Under the pieces are notes generated by a model. The model saw only the letters and a program-made list of their open reading frames with translations, made no database searches and was not told where the DNA came from. A DNA stretch of 16,596 nucleotides from Alphaproteobacteria bacterium (lineage in GTDB: Bacteria > Pseudomonadota > Alphaproteobacteria > Rhizobiales > Rhizobiaceae). The stretch lies in contig JAFKFE010001200.1 in NCBI GenBank assembly GCA_017308345.1, positions 1 through 16,596 on the forward strand. Direction: 5' to 3'. Shown here one piece after another: positions 1-7,898 of this stretch (position 1 is its first letter; each line of letters opens with the position of its first letter). A program made the translations under genes and the position numbers.

Positions 1-23
1 AAAACCTCGACCGGCTTCTGGCG

Positions 24-149
24 TAACCACGGCCATGGGATGCGCTCTATCGCTTCGCGGAAGACAATTTCTCGCTGGAAGGGCAGGAAGCCTGCGTCTC
101 GCTCATCCTCGAGCCTCATGGCGCCCTGGTCGACGAACTCGGCGACACG
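24..149 (+). other. Coding-like 5' extension of the first gene, without a start codon
   Basis: The frame of the gene annotated at 150 stays open upstream to a TAA at 24-26. From about 33 to 149 it reads like real protein (PWDALYRFAEDNF, then a hydrophobic EACVSLIL stretch) with high GC3. No ATG, GTG or TTG lies in this frame between 27 and 149. The ATG at 35 is one frame off. Removing one G from the GGG at 37-39 would join it to give an N-terminus reading MDALYRFAED. Alternatively, the TAA at 24-26 interrupts a longer gene that begins outside the window. Either way, the 5' end looks damaged or contains a sequencing error. The coding character is seen directly; the mechanism is inferred. Confidence 0.45.
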
Positions 150-695
150 ATGAAGGCCGACGAGGCGCCCGGCCATGCCATCGACGGCGGCATGGACTGC
201 GGTTTACTTCGCCAAGCGCTGCTCGGTTCCTATTCCTGGGCGGAAAAAGTCGACTTCGCCGACCCGGCCGCCAATGCGCGTTTCTGGTACGTATCGGCCG
301 AGAAGCTCGAGCCCCGGCTCGGCGAACGCTTCGAGGAAGACGGCGCCGAGCTCGAGCAGCCTCTGGCCACTGCTCGCGACGCGCTCGGCCTGGCAGCCGC
401 GCTGTCGCGGGAGCCAGCTTCGGCCAGCGTCGCGGACTTCCTGCTTCGCCGGCCCGAGTGGCGCCATGCGGTGCGGCGCGCCCAGATCGTCGCCAAATTC
501 CCCTATGCCGAGATCCACGACAATCTGATCGGCGCCGACTTGCGGCCCGTCGACATATTACGCGCCAAGCTGGCCTTCTTCGGCGCCCGCAGTTTCGACC
601 CTCGCTCCGACCGCTGGCTGCGGATCGCGCTTTTCAGCGGCGAGCCGCTGATCGAGGATGTCGCCGCCATGGCGCCGGCAGGAGAGGCAGCGTGA
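150..695 (+). CDS. Hypothetical protein, probably N-terminally truncated
   Basis: From the first in-frame ATG this is 181 residues; I do not recognise the family. It is a soluble, acidic, alpha-helix-rich sequence with no signal peptide or membrane segment. Features that look conserved include GGMDCGLLRQALLGSYSW near the start, a FWYVSAEKLEPRLGERFEED block at about residues 45-64, and a C-terminal FPYAEIHDNLIGADLRPVD block. Coding character continues upstream of this ATG, so the natural protein is probably about 40 residues longer (see the entry at 24-149). Its TGA overlaps the GTG start of the DUF3726 gene (GTGA at 692-695), which suggests translational coupling and a shared task with that gene and the methyltransferase after it. 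The gene may be a decayed copy, so the start is uncertain. Confidence 0.6.
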   Translation: MKADEAPGHAIDGGMDCGLLRQALLGSYSWAEKVDFADPAANARFWYVSAEKLEPRLGERFEEDGAELEQPLATARDALGLAAALSREPASASVADFLLRRPEWRHAVRRAQIVAKFPYAEIHDNLIGADLRPVDILRAKLAFFGARSFDPRSDRWLRIALFSGEPLIEDVAAMAPAGEAA

Positions 696-1270
696 TCGAC
701 CTGTCGCTCAACGAGGTGGAAACGCTGAGCGCCAAGGCGGCGCGGGGCGCCGGATTCTCATGGGGACTGGCCGAGGATATCGGACGGGCGGCGCGCCGGA
801 TCGCGGTCGAGGACGACAATTGGGGCGAGGCCATGCTGAGGCTTGCCGAACACGCGCAATCCTTCGAGCCGCCCGATCCTGCCCGCACGACGCGCTGGCG
901 CAACGGCGAGGCCGACGTCTCGACCGGAAAACCGCTCTGTCCGATCCGGACGGCGGCCCTGCTGCTCGACGATCCGCTACCGGCAGGCGCGCTGCCGCTG
1001 ACGATCCTGGATGTCGGTCTGCCGGTCTGGCTCGACGCCATGCTGCGCCGATCGGAGATGTGCATAAAGCCGGTGGCGCCGCTGACGCCTCAGGCCGATA
1101 TCATCATCGAGAGCCGTGCCGGGGTTGTGCAGCCAATCGCGGGCCGGCGCGGAGCGATCGACGAGCGGACGCTCGCCGCGCTGAATTCCTTCGCCGCCAG
1201 AACCTATGTGCCGGAAAGTGAAAGGTCGCGTGTCCGCGGAGCCGGTGGAGGACGCGTGGACGATGAATAA
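692..1270 (+). CDS. DUF3726 family protein of unknown function
   Basis: 192 residues starting at a GTG inside the GTGA overlap with the previous gene. A purine-rich AGGAGAG at about 680-686 serves as ribosome binding site. The N-terminus (LSLNEVETLSAKAARGAGFSWG, residues 4-25) is the signature I associate with the DUF3726 family (Pfam PF12525). It is followed by GLAEDIGRAARR and a middle GKPLCPIRTAALLLDD segment. There is no signal peptide or transmembrane segment, so it is presumably cytoplasmic. No catalytic motif is evident. It sits between the unrecognised protein and a SABATH-like methyltransferase with almost no intergenic space, so it may be an accessory or partner protein for a small-molecule modification. 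Its last 17 residues (SERSRVRGAGGGRVDDE) look low-complexity and may be non-conserved. The family call is from memory of its motif; the function is not known to me. Confidence 0.8.
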   Translation: MIDLSLNEVETLSAKAARGAGFSWGLAEDIGRAARRIAVEDDNWGEAMLRLAEHAQSFEPPDPARTTRWRNGEADVSTGKPLCPIRTAALLLDDPLPAGALPLTILDVGLPVWLDAMLRRSEMCIKPVAPLTPQADIIIESRAGVVQPIAGRRGAIDERTLAALNSFAARTYVPESERSRVRGAGGGRVDDE

Positions 1271-1282
1271 GGGGAAAAAACG

Positions 1283-2389
1283 ATGAGCGCAGCCGACGGC
1301 CAGAAGATTGCCATGCGGGGGGCGGGTTATTATTCGGCCAACACCGTCGGCGCCAAATACGTCATCGACAAGGTCGGCGACCTCGTTGTCGAGGCCGTCG
1401 CCAGGATGCCTCGACTGGCCGCGGGTCAGCCTTTCGCGATCGCCGATTTCGGCGCGGCCGACGGCGGCACCTCCATGGACATGATGCGGCGGCTGGTCGG
1501 CGCTATCCGCCAGGCAGAACCGGAACGGGCCATATCGATCACCTACACGGACTTGCCCCACAACGATTTCTCGACTTTGTTCCGGCTGAGCCAGGGACTT
1601 CTTGGATCTTCCACGGACGTGCCGCTGGCCGAGACCCCCGGGCTCTACATCTTCGGCAGCGGAACCAGCTTCTACCGCCAGATCGTGCCTGACAATTCCC
1701 TGTCGTTCGGCTTTTCCGCCACGGCGATGCACTGGATCAGCAAAAGACCTTGCATGATCGCGGACCACGTCCAGGCGGTTGGCGCGACCGAAGCCGAGCG
1801 GGCACAGTTTCGCGCCCAGGCCCTTCGCGACTGGGAGACGATCCTGCTTGCCAGGGCGCGTGAGCTGAGGTCGGGCGGCAGGCTGGCGCTCGCCAATTTC
1901 TGCGTCGACGAAGAAGGGCGCTATCTCGGCCATACGACGGGCGCCGACATGTTCGACAGCTTCGCGCGCCATTGGCGCGACCTGCTTGGCGCCGGACGGA
2001 TCAGCGAGACGGAATATGTCAACGCGACGTTCCAGCAATTCTACAAGACACCCGACGAGTTCGCCGCGCCGTTTCGCGATCCTGCTTCGCCGGTGTCGCA
2101 GGCGGGGCTAAAGCTGGAGACGATGTTCACCATGGTGACGCCCTGCCCCTATGCGGAAGCGTTCCGGACCCACCGCAATGCGCAGGATTTCGCCCGCGCG
2201 TATGTGCCGACGCTGCGCTCCTGGTCCGAGACCGTTTTCGCCAACGCGCTCGATCCCTCGCGACCGCCAGGCGAGCGCTCCGCAATCATCGACGATTTCT
2301 ACGGCGCCTATGAAGCCGACGTCGCACGCGCGCCTGAAGAACACCGGATGGACTACGTCCATTGTGTGACAGGTATCGTCAAGTCGTAA
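1283..2389 (+). CDS. SABATH-like SAM-dependent methyltransferase
   Basis: 368 residues. The ATG follows AAGGGG (1269-1274) by eight bases and lies 12 nt after the DUF3726 stop. The protein matches the plant SABATH/salicylate carboxyl methyltransferase fold (Pfam Methyltransf_7) along its length. An N-terminal GAGYYSANTVGA (13-24) corresponds to the plant SYAxNSxxQ motif. FAIADFGAADGGTS (51-64) is the SAM-binding loop. YTDLPHNDFSTLFR (88-101) is the NDFN motif. SFGFSATAMHWIS (141-153) corresponds to the SSYSLxWLS substrate-pocket motif with its Trp at 151. Known members transfer a methyl group from SAM to a carboxylate or ring nitrogen of small metabolites (salicylate, benzoate, indole acetate, gibberellin, xanthosine). 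The carboxylate-contacting Gln of plant SAMT (Gln25) aligns with Ala24 here, so substrate and even chemistry may differ. The enzyme is cytoplasmic and is the last gene of the plus-strand unit. Confidence 0.85.
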   Translation: MSAADGQKIAMRGAGYYSANTVGAKYVIDKVGDLVVEAVARMPRLAAGQPFAIADFGAADGGTSMDMMRRLVGAIRQAEPERAISITYTDLPHNDFSTLFRLSQGLLGSSTDVPLAETPGLYIFGSGTSFYRQIVPDNSLSFGFSATAMHWISKRPCMIADHVQAVGATEAERAQFRAQALRDWETILLARARELRSGGRLALANFCVDEEGRYLGHTTGADMFDSFARHWRDLLGAGRISETEYVNATFQQFYKTPDEFAAPFRDPASPVSQAGLKLETMFTMVTPCPYAEAFRTHRNAQDFARAYVPTLRSWSETVFANALDPSRPPGERSAIIDDFYGAYEADVARAPEEHRMDYVHCVTGIVKS

Positions 2390-2481
2390 CGGATACCGGG
2401 TCAGCGCACCGCGTCACCGTCGCATTTCATGGCTTATGATCCCGCCGCCGATTGGCTCGCGCTTGCGGTTCCCGCGCGCAT

Positions 2482-4857
2482 CTACGCGGCGCGCAGCTCT
2501 TGCCCGTCTGTTTCCTGGTTGATCTCGGCAAGAAGCGCCTCGATGTCGGCTTTCGGGAAGGTGTGGCGGAAACGCCGATCGAAGGTCGTGAAGATGCCAA
2601 CGAAGGAGTTGGCGCAGTGCTCCAGCATGCGATCGGCATCTTCCGAGGAAATATCGAGCTGCTTCTGGAGGAAGCGGTTGAACTTGCCGCGCGCGACTGG
2701 ATTTTCAAGCACGAATACCGGCTGCGTGTCCCATTCGATGCGGCGGTGAATCGAGGCGGCGGAGGTCGTCCGCAACTCGGCGCTTAGACGAATGTCGCGC
2801 GATGACGACGCCACTTCGATGGTGACGATGTCATCGTCGAGCGTCCAGGCTTGAAGCGCGGTATCGTAGACGCAAAGGTCTTCAGCCGCGATTTCCACCG
2901 TCACCGCGCTGCTCTCGCCCGGCTTCAGCTCGACCTTGGCGAACGCCTTCAGCTCGCGCGTGGGACGCTTGAGCCTTGGCTGCCCGTAGCGCGCGTAGAC
3001 CTGGCAGATTTCCTTGCCGACGACCTCGCCGATATTCGCCACGGCGAAGGTGACCGCGACCTTCTCGCCGGATCGCAGGATCGTGCGGTCGAGCGCAAGG
3101 TTCGAGTAGGCGAACGCTGTGTAGCTCAGCCCGAAGCCGAACGGGAAAAGTGGCTCGATGCCGCGCGCATCATACCAGCGGTAGCCGACGAATATCCCCT
3201 CGCTGTAGATATGCCGGCCGTTTTCGCCGGGATAGGTGAGATAGGTCGGCATGTCTTCCATGCGTTTCGGGAAAGTAGTCGTCAGCTTGCCCGACGGGTT
3301 CACGCGGCCGAACAGGATGTCGGCGACGGCGCCGCCGGTCGCTTGACCGGAGAAGAACATCTCGATGGCTGCCGGCACCTTCCCGATCCAGGGCATGGCG
3401 ACCGCGTCAGGGCTCGATATGACGACGACGACGTTCGGATTGACGCTGGCCAGCCGTTCCACCAGCGCATCATGGCCCGGCGCGAGGCTGAGCGAACGGC
3501 GATCGGACCCTTCGCCGTCATAGCCATTTTCCGTGTTCACGAAGACCAGCACGACGTCGGCGCCGGCCACACCCTGCTCGGCCTCGCTGATCAACGCTTC
3601 GCGCTCGGACGCGATTTCGCTCGTTCCCTGGAAGACATCGATCGATACGTCGCTGCCCGCGAGCTTGCGGATCTCGTCCACCGGCACGTCCTTGGATGTC
3701 GGTGTCGTCGTCGCGCAGCCCGAGCCCTGGATGACGGGAGCCGACGCCCCCTCTCCCACGATCGCGATCCGTTTGACCCTGGCTGTCGAGATCGGCAGGA
3801 GGCCGCCATCGTTCTTCAGGAGCACGATCGATTCCGCGGCAAGGCGACGCGCGAGCGCGTGGTGTTCCGCCCGATCGAACCTCACTGCTCGGTTCTCTCC
3901 TTGCCTGCCCTTGCGGACCAGTTCGAGAACGCGCTCGCAGGCGCGATCGACGAGCGCTCGATCGACGTCGCCGGCTTCGATCGCCGCCAGGAGATCGGCC
4001 TTGCGGGTTTCGCTTTCCGGCATGTCCAGATCATTGCCGGCGATCAGCGCGGCCGGCCTGTCCTTGACGCCGTGCCAGTCGGAGACGACCAGCCCGTCAT
4101 AACTCCATTCCTCGCGCAGCACCTTGGTGAGCAGCCAGGCGTTCTGCGCGGCCTGGACGCCGTTGAGCCGGTTGTAGGAGCTCATCACGGTCCACGGTCC
4201 GCTCTGACGGATCGCCCGCTCGAAGCCCTTGAAGTAGATCTCGCGAAGCGCCCTTTCTTCCACGACGGAATCCATCGTGGTGCGCTCGACCTCCGAATTG
4301 TTGCAGGCGAAGTGCTTCAGGGAAGCGCCGACACCGTTCTCCTGCAGGCCGTTGATGACACCAGCGGCAAAATCCCCGGTCAAGACCGGGTCTTCCGAGT
4401 AGTACTCATAGGAGCGCCCGCCCAGCGGCGTGCGCCGGATATTGATGCCGGGACCCAGCAGCAAGTGCACGCCGAATTCCTGGCATTCCCGGGCCAGCGC
4501 CTCGCCCAGCCGGTGCGCGAGATCGATGTCCCAGGAGCAGGCCAGGCTCGTTCCGTTCGGAAAGCAGGTGGCGGGCTTCATCTGCCCCCAGGCGGTCTGG
4601 ATGTGGTCGGCACGCTGGTTAACCACCGAAAGGAACGCCGCGAAATCCACGCCGCCGGCCTGATCATCGTCGATCTGCGGGATGGAGTAGCGCACGCCGT
4701 AGGTGCCGTCGGTCATCACGATGTGCGGGATGCCCAGCCGCTCGATCTCCTGCGTCTTCCACATGTGATGCCCGGCGAGCAGCGAGACTTTCTCCTCGTC
4801 CGTCATCTCCGCCACCAGAGCCGCGAAGTCGCCGGCCATGAATTTCTCATTCGTCAT
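2482..4857 (-). CDS. Glycoside hydrolase family 3 beta-glucosidase-like enzyme (copy 1)
   Basis: 791 residues, with no signal peptide, so probably cytoplasmic. The start at 4857 (MTNEKF) has GGAGA six bases upstream; the 56 further codons upstream look non-coding and overlap the ATPase gene. Domains in order: GH3 N-terminal barrel (about 10-315), with substrate motifs KHFACNN (181-187) and SYNRLNG (227-233) and nucleophile Asp260 in SDWHG; GH3 C-terminal alpha/beta sandwich (about 335-580), with likely acid/base Glu449 in DGEGSDR and the FPFGFGLSYT end motif; fibronectin type III-like domain (about 585-695); then an extra helical tail of about 95 residues. There is no PA14 insertion. It would release glucose (or another sugar) from the non-reducing end of imported beta-glycosides; the exact substrate cannot be read from the sequence. 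It is the last gene of the ABC operon, 76 nt after the ATPase. It is more than half identical by eye to the GH3 at 9239-11605, with the nucleophile at the same residue number. Confidence 0.93.
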   Translation of the reverse strand: MTNEKFMAGDFAALVAEMTDEEKVSLLAGHHMWKTQEIERLGIPHIVMTDGTYGVRYSIPQIDDDQAGGVDFAAFLSVVNQRADHIQTAWGQMKPATCFPNGTSLACSWDIDLAHRLGEALARECQEFGVHLLLGPGINIRRTPLGGRSYEYYSEDPVLTGDFAAGVINGLQENGVGASLKHFACNNSEVERTTMDSVVEERALREIYFKGFERAIRQSGPWTVMSSYNRLNGVQAAQNAWLLTKVLREEWSYDGLVVSDWHGVKDRPAALIAGNDLDMPESETRKADLLAAIEAGDVDRALVDRACERVLELVRKGRQGENRAVRFDRAEHHALARRLAAESIVLLKNDGGLLPISTARVKRIAIVGEGASAPVIQGSGCATTTPTSKDVPVDEIRKLAGSDVSIDVFQGTSEIASEREALISEAEQGVAGADVVLVFVNTENGYDGEGSDRRSLSLAPGHDALVERLASVNPNVVVVISSPDAVAMPWIGKVPAAIEMFFSGQATGGAVADILFGRVNPSGKLTTTFPKRMEDMPTYLTYPGENGRHIYSEGIFVGYRWYDARGIEPLFPFGFGLSYTAFAYSNLALDRTILRSGEKVAVTFAVANIGEVVGKEICQVYARYGQPRLKRPTRELKAFAKVELKPGESSAVTVEIAAEDLCVYDTALQAWTLDDDIVTIEVASSSRDIRLSAELRTTSAASIHRRIEWDTQPVFVLENPVARGKFNRFLQKQLDISSEDADRMLEHCANSFVGIFTTFDRRFRHTFPKADIEALLAEINQETDGQELRAA

Positions 4858-4933
4858 TTGAGGTCTCCGGAAAATGACCGTGGAACAAAATCGGCAAGGT
4901 CGCGCATTGCCCCGCGCAACCGAGGGGAAGCCG

Positions 4934-6004
4934 TCACAATCTCCGTTCCGTCGCCGCCGAGAAGAACGAAGCCTTGGACATGTTGAAACGAAAACCGACG
5001 TCCTTCTGCATGGTCCGGGCGGCATCGATGGTCAGCTTGACGCTGAACCGCTGACCGAGGCAGTCGAACCAGCCGAGCGCGTCGGCGCCCAGAAGCTCGG
5101 TGAAGGCGAGCGTCGCCGGAATGCTGTCGGGCGCGCCGCGCTCGACGACATTCACGTCTTCGCATCGGATGCCCAATATGGCCTCCTCCGCCGCCGGCCC
5201 CGTCGCGAAACCATAGGACGACGCATCCAGGCTGACGTCATGCGTCTTGAACCGCCGCGTCCCCTCCAGATACCCCTTGAGGAAATTCATCGCCGGAGAG
5301 CCGATAAAGCCGGCGACGAACAGGCTGGCCGGCTTTTCGTAGACCTTCTGCGGCTCCGCGAACTGCTCCACCCTTCCCTTGTGCATGACCGCCACGCGGT
5401 CGGCCATGGTCATGGCTTCGATCTGGTCATGCGTCACATAGATCATCGTCGATTTCAGCGTCTCGTGGAGTTCCTTCAGTTCCACCCGCGTCTCGGCGCG
5501 CAGCTTGGCGTCGAGATTGGAAAGCGGTTCGTCGAACAGGCAGATGCTGGAGGAGCGGACCAGCGCCCTGCCGATCGCCACACGCTGCCGCTGGCCGCCC
5601 GAAAGCTGGCTTGGCTTGCGCTCGAGCAGCGCCTCTATCTGCAGGAGCTTCGCCGCCCATGCGACCTTTTCGGCGATCTTCGCCTTGGGCGTGCCGGCGA
5701 TTTCCATCCCGAAGGACAGATTGCGCCGGACCGTCATGGCCGGAAACAGGGCATAGGACTGGAACACCATCGCAAGGCCGCGCTGGCTCGGCTCCAGGCC
5801 GCTGACGTCGACATCGTTGATGAGGATCTGGCCGGAGTCGCAGTCGTCCAGCCCCGCGATCACGTTGAGCAAGGTAGACTTGCCGCAACCCGAGGAACCG
5901 AGAATGACCACGAACTCGCCCGGCGCGATCTCCATATCGACGGAGTCCAGCACTGTAAGGCCGGCGAACGACTTCCTGATCTGGCGGATGGATACGCTTG
6001 ACAT
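4934..6004 (-). CDS. Sugar ABC transporter ATP-binding protein (MalK/UgpC type)
   Basis: 356 residues. It energises import by the two permeases encoded just upstream; it is cytoplasmic and membrane-associated. Visible motifs: Walker A GSSGCGKST (36-44), Q-loop Gln82 in VFQSYALFP, signature LSGGQ (134-138), Walker B ICLFDEP (154-160) with Glu159, D-loop LSNLDAKLR, and switch His192 in VTHDQ. The C-terminal part (about 236-356) is the TOBE/MOP-like regulatory domain of CUT1 ATPases, including the GIRCEDV block at 278-284. The start at 6004 (MSSVSIRQIRKSF) is two bases after the permease stop, the compact arrangement expected within the operon. A longer upstream frame exists but would overlap the permease and precede the canonical N-terminus. 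It may be dedicated to this transporter or shared among CUT1 systems, as MsmX-type ATPases are. Confidence 0.95.
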   Translation of the reverse strand: MSSVSIRQIRKSFAGLTVLDSVDMEIAPGEFVVILGSSGCGKSTLLNVIAGLDDCDSGQILINDVDVSGLEPSQRGLAMVFQSYALFPAMTVRRNLSFGMEIAGTPKAKIAEKVAWAAKLLQIEALLERKPSQLSGGQRQRVAIGRALVRSSSICLFDEPLSNLDAKLRAETRVELKELHETLKSTMIYVTHDQIEAMTMADRVAVMHKGRVEQFAEPQKVYEKPASLFVAGFIGSPAMNFLKGYLEGTRRFKTHDVSLDASSYGFATGPAAEEAILGIRCEDVNVVERGAPDSIPATLAFTELLGADALGWFDCLGQRFSVKLTIDAARTMQKDVGFRFNMSKASFFSAATERRL

Positions 6005-6006
6005 CT

Positions 6007-6891
6007 CTAACCCTTGACCGCGCCGGCGGCGATGCCGCGCACGAAATAGCGACCTGAAAGAAAATACACCACGAGCGTCGGCACGGCCGTGATGACGGCG
6101 GCGGCCATGTTGACATTGGGCGACACGGAACCGCGGGCGTTGTTGACGATGTTCGTCAGTTGCACCGTCATCGGCAGATTGTCGTTGCCGGCAAAGATCA
6201 GGCCGAGCAGATAGTCGTTCCATATGCCGGTGAATTGCAGGATCGCCACGACGACGAGAATGTTGGTCGAAATCGGCAGGATGACGGACCAGAATGTCCT
6301 GAGGAAGCTGGCGCCCTCCATGCGGGCCGCCCGGCTGATCTCATCGGGCACCCCGACATAGAAGTTGCGGAAGAGCAGCGTCGTGTAAGGCAGGCCGTAG
6401 ATCACATGCACCAGGACGATGCCCGCATAGGTGCGGAACAGCCCCATGCTGCTGAGAATCTTGACCGTCGGGTAGAGCATGGCCTGATAGGGAATGAACA
6501 AGCCTATGGTGATCAGCAGCATGATCAGGTTGGCGCGGCGCGATTTCCATTGCGCGAGGGCATAGCCGTTGAGCGCGCCCACGAGCGTGGAGATCGCCAC
6601 GCTCGGTATCGCGATCTTGATCGAGTTCCACAGACCGGGTCGGACCCCGCCGCATTCGAGCTCCGTGCAGGCGCTTTTCCAGGCGGTTATCCAGGCATCG
6701 AAGGTCGGCCTGACCGGCAGGGCCAGAAGATTGCCTTGCCGGATCTCCTCCAAGGGCTTGAGCGAATTTGAGATGATCAGCAGCAAGGGCAGAAGGAAGA
6801 AGGCCGCCGACGCGATGAGAAATGCATAGAGGCCGAAGCGCGCTATGCGCGGCCCGAACACCGGTCTTTCGGCTTGAATGGCGTGGCTCAC
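6007..6891 (-). CDS. Sugar ABC transporter permease, MalG/GtsC-like
   Basis: 294-residue inner-membrane protein with about six transmembrane segments (about 20-41, 88-110, 122-145, 155-175, 207-228, 262-282). The cytoplasmic EAA loop EISRAARMEGAS (184-195) docks on the ATPase. The periplasmic insert contains two cysteines (about 74-80) before GGVRPGLWNS. The ending RYFVRGIAAGAVKG closely resembles what I recall for GtsC of Pseudomonas glucose transporters and for the Thermus glucose/mannose system, placing it in that branch of CUT1. It starts at GTG, overlapping the stop of the partner permease in a GTGA (6888-6891), which implies translational coupling. The direct partners are the preceding permease and the following ATPase. 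Confidence 0.94.
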   Translation of the reverse strand: MSHAIQAERPVFGPRIARFGLYAFLIASAAFFLLPLLLIISNSLKPLEEIRQGNLLALPVRPTFDAWITAWKSACTELECGGVRPGLWNSIKIAIPSVAISTLVGALNGYALAQWKSRRANLIMLLITIGLFIPYQAMLYPTVKILSSMGLFRTYAGIVLVHVIYGLPYTTLLFRNFYVGVPDEISRAARMEGASFLRTFWSVILPISTNILVVVAILQFTGIWNDYLLGLIFAGNDNLPMTVQLTNIVNNARGSVSPNVNMAAAVITAVPTLVVYFLSGRYFVRGIAAGAVKG

Positions 6892-7763
6892 GTGCGCTTC
6901 CTGAATTCGCTGTAGAAATAGGGCAGGAGCATCAGCAGCGAGAGCATCAGCATGACGATCGACGCCGCCGAGGCGAGCCCCAGATTGACGCGGGCGAAGT
7001 AGAAGTCGACAGCGAACTTCGCCGGCATTTCCGTGGCGATGCCAGGCCCGCCCTTGGTCATGGCGATGACTAGGTCGTAGCCCCGGATCACCTCGGACAT
7101 CAGCAGCACGACGCAGGAAGCAATCACCGGTCGCATTCCGGGAAAGATCACCTGAAGATAGGCGCGCCAGAGCGGAATGCCCTCCATGCGGATCGCCTTC
7201 CAGAGGTCATTGTCCACGCCCCGCAAGCCGGCCAGGACGATGACCATGACAAGGCCCGACGAATGCCAGATGCTGGCGATGACGAGCGTGTAGATGGCGC
7301 GGTCAGGATTGGTCAGCCAGTCGAAGGTGAAGTTCTCCCATCCTGCGTTTCGCATCAGGCCTTGCAGGCCGTTCACCGGATCGAGCACCCATCGCCAGGA
7401 GAGCCCGGTCACGATCAGCGAGACGGCGAGCGGATAGAGGAAGATCGTCCGGAACAGCGATTCAGCCTGGATGCGGCGATCCGCGAAGATGGCCAGTATC
7501 GTGCCGAAGCCGAGCGTGCCCACGATGAACAGCACGCCGAAGATCACCATGTTCAGGCACGACACGAGCCAGCGGTAGTTGGTGAACAGCTTGACGTATT
7601 GATCGAGGCCGACCACCGCGTAGTTCGGCATCAACGTCGAGCGCGTCAGCGACATGTAGAAGGTCCACAGGATCGACCCGTAGAAGAATATGGCGACGAC
7701 GCCGAAGAACACGGCAACCGTGATGTCCGGCTTGAAGGTCTGCCGATGCAGCCAGGTCTTCAT
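6888..7763 (-). CDS. Sugar ABC transporter permease, MalF/GtsB-like
   Basis: 291-residue inner-membrane permease with about six transmembrane helices (first at about 14-38, last at about 262-283). The EAA loop DLWKAIRMEGIPLWR (186-200) couples to the ATPase. The block MPNYAVVGLDQYVKLF (45-60) and the late GGPGIATEMPAKF region are characteristic of GtsB-like glucose-type CUT1 permeases. The ATG at 7763 is preceded by a strong GGAGGG ribosome binding site four bases upstream. It lies 141 nt after the binding-protein gene, and that gap holds a GC-rich stem-loop (7870-7898). It forms a heterodimer with the MalG-type partner, whose start overlaps its stop. Confidence 0.94.
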   Translation of the reverse strand: MKTWLHRQTFKPDITVAVFFGVVAIFFYGSILWTFYMSLTRSTLMPNYAVVGLDQYVKLFTNYRWLVSCLNMVIFGVLFIVGTLGFGTILAIFADRRIQAESLFRTIFLYPLAVSLIVTGLSWRWVLDPVNGLQGLMRNAGWENFTFDWLTNPDRAIYTLVIASIWHSSGLVMVIVLAGLRGVDNDLWKAIRMEGIPLWRAYLQVIFPGMRPVIASCVVLLMSEVIRGYDLVIAMTKGGPGIATEMPAKFAVDFYFARVNLGLASAASIVMLMLSLLMLLPYFYSEFRKRT

Positions 7764-7869
7764 TGTCCCTCCGGGCCACGGATCGATGGCGGAGTGGCGT
7801 CGATGAAACTCCTTTCCCGTTCAGCCATCGTGCCTTCCGCGCATTTAGTGGTTCCTCGACTATGGCGAC

Positions 7870-7898
7870 AAGCCGGGCCGCGAGCCGCAGCCCGGCTT
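7870..7898 (-). promoter_or_regulatory. Stem-loop after the binding-protein gene
   Basis: Perfect 9-bp inverted repeat (arms AAGCCGGGC at 7870-7878 and GCCCGGCTT at 7890-7898, 11-nt loop) located 6 nt beyond the TGA of the substrate-binding protein gene and about 107 nt before the permease start. No T-run follows on the minus strand, so it is not a classic intrinsic terminator. Hairpins at this place in ABC sugar operons (the malE-malF case is the known example) protect the upstream mRNA from 3' exonucleases or partly attenuate transcription. That gives more binding protein than permease. The repeat is seen directly; the role is inferred. Confidence 0.65.

Noticed and set aside
3..26. Frame ending NLDRLLA and a TAA, as the C-terminus of an upstream gene
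   Set aside because: Only seven residues are visible. It may be the end of another gene or the interrupted part of the first gene, so it cannot be called.
35..691. Long plus-strand open frame that runs from an ATG at 35 into the DUF3726 gene, as if one 411-residue protein
   Set aside because: The first 219 codons are arginine-rich and have no family character, while a different frame over the same stretch reads like real protein. Only the part from 692 is DUF3726.
2458..2478. GC hairpin (CGCGC / GCGCG) between the convergent methyltransferase and GH3 genes, as a terminator
   Set aside because: Only 5 bp, no T-run on either strand, and such CG repeats are common in this DNA by chance.
2851..4986. 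711-codon plus-strand open frame opposite the first GH3 gene
   Set aside because: It is a mirror frame of a high-GC gene: rich in Arg, His, Asp and Val with no recognisable motif, while the minus strand encodes a complete GH3 enzyme with catalytic residues.
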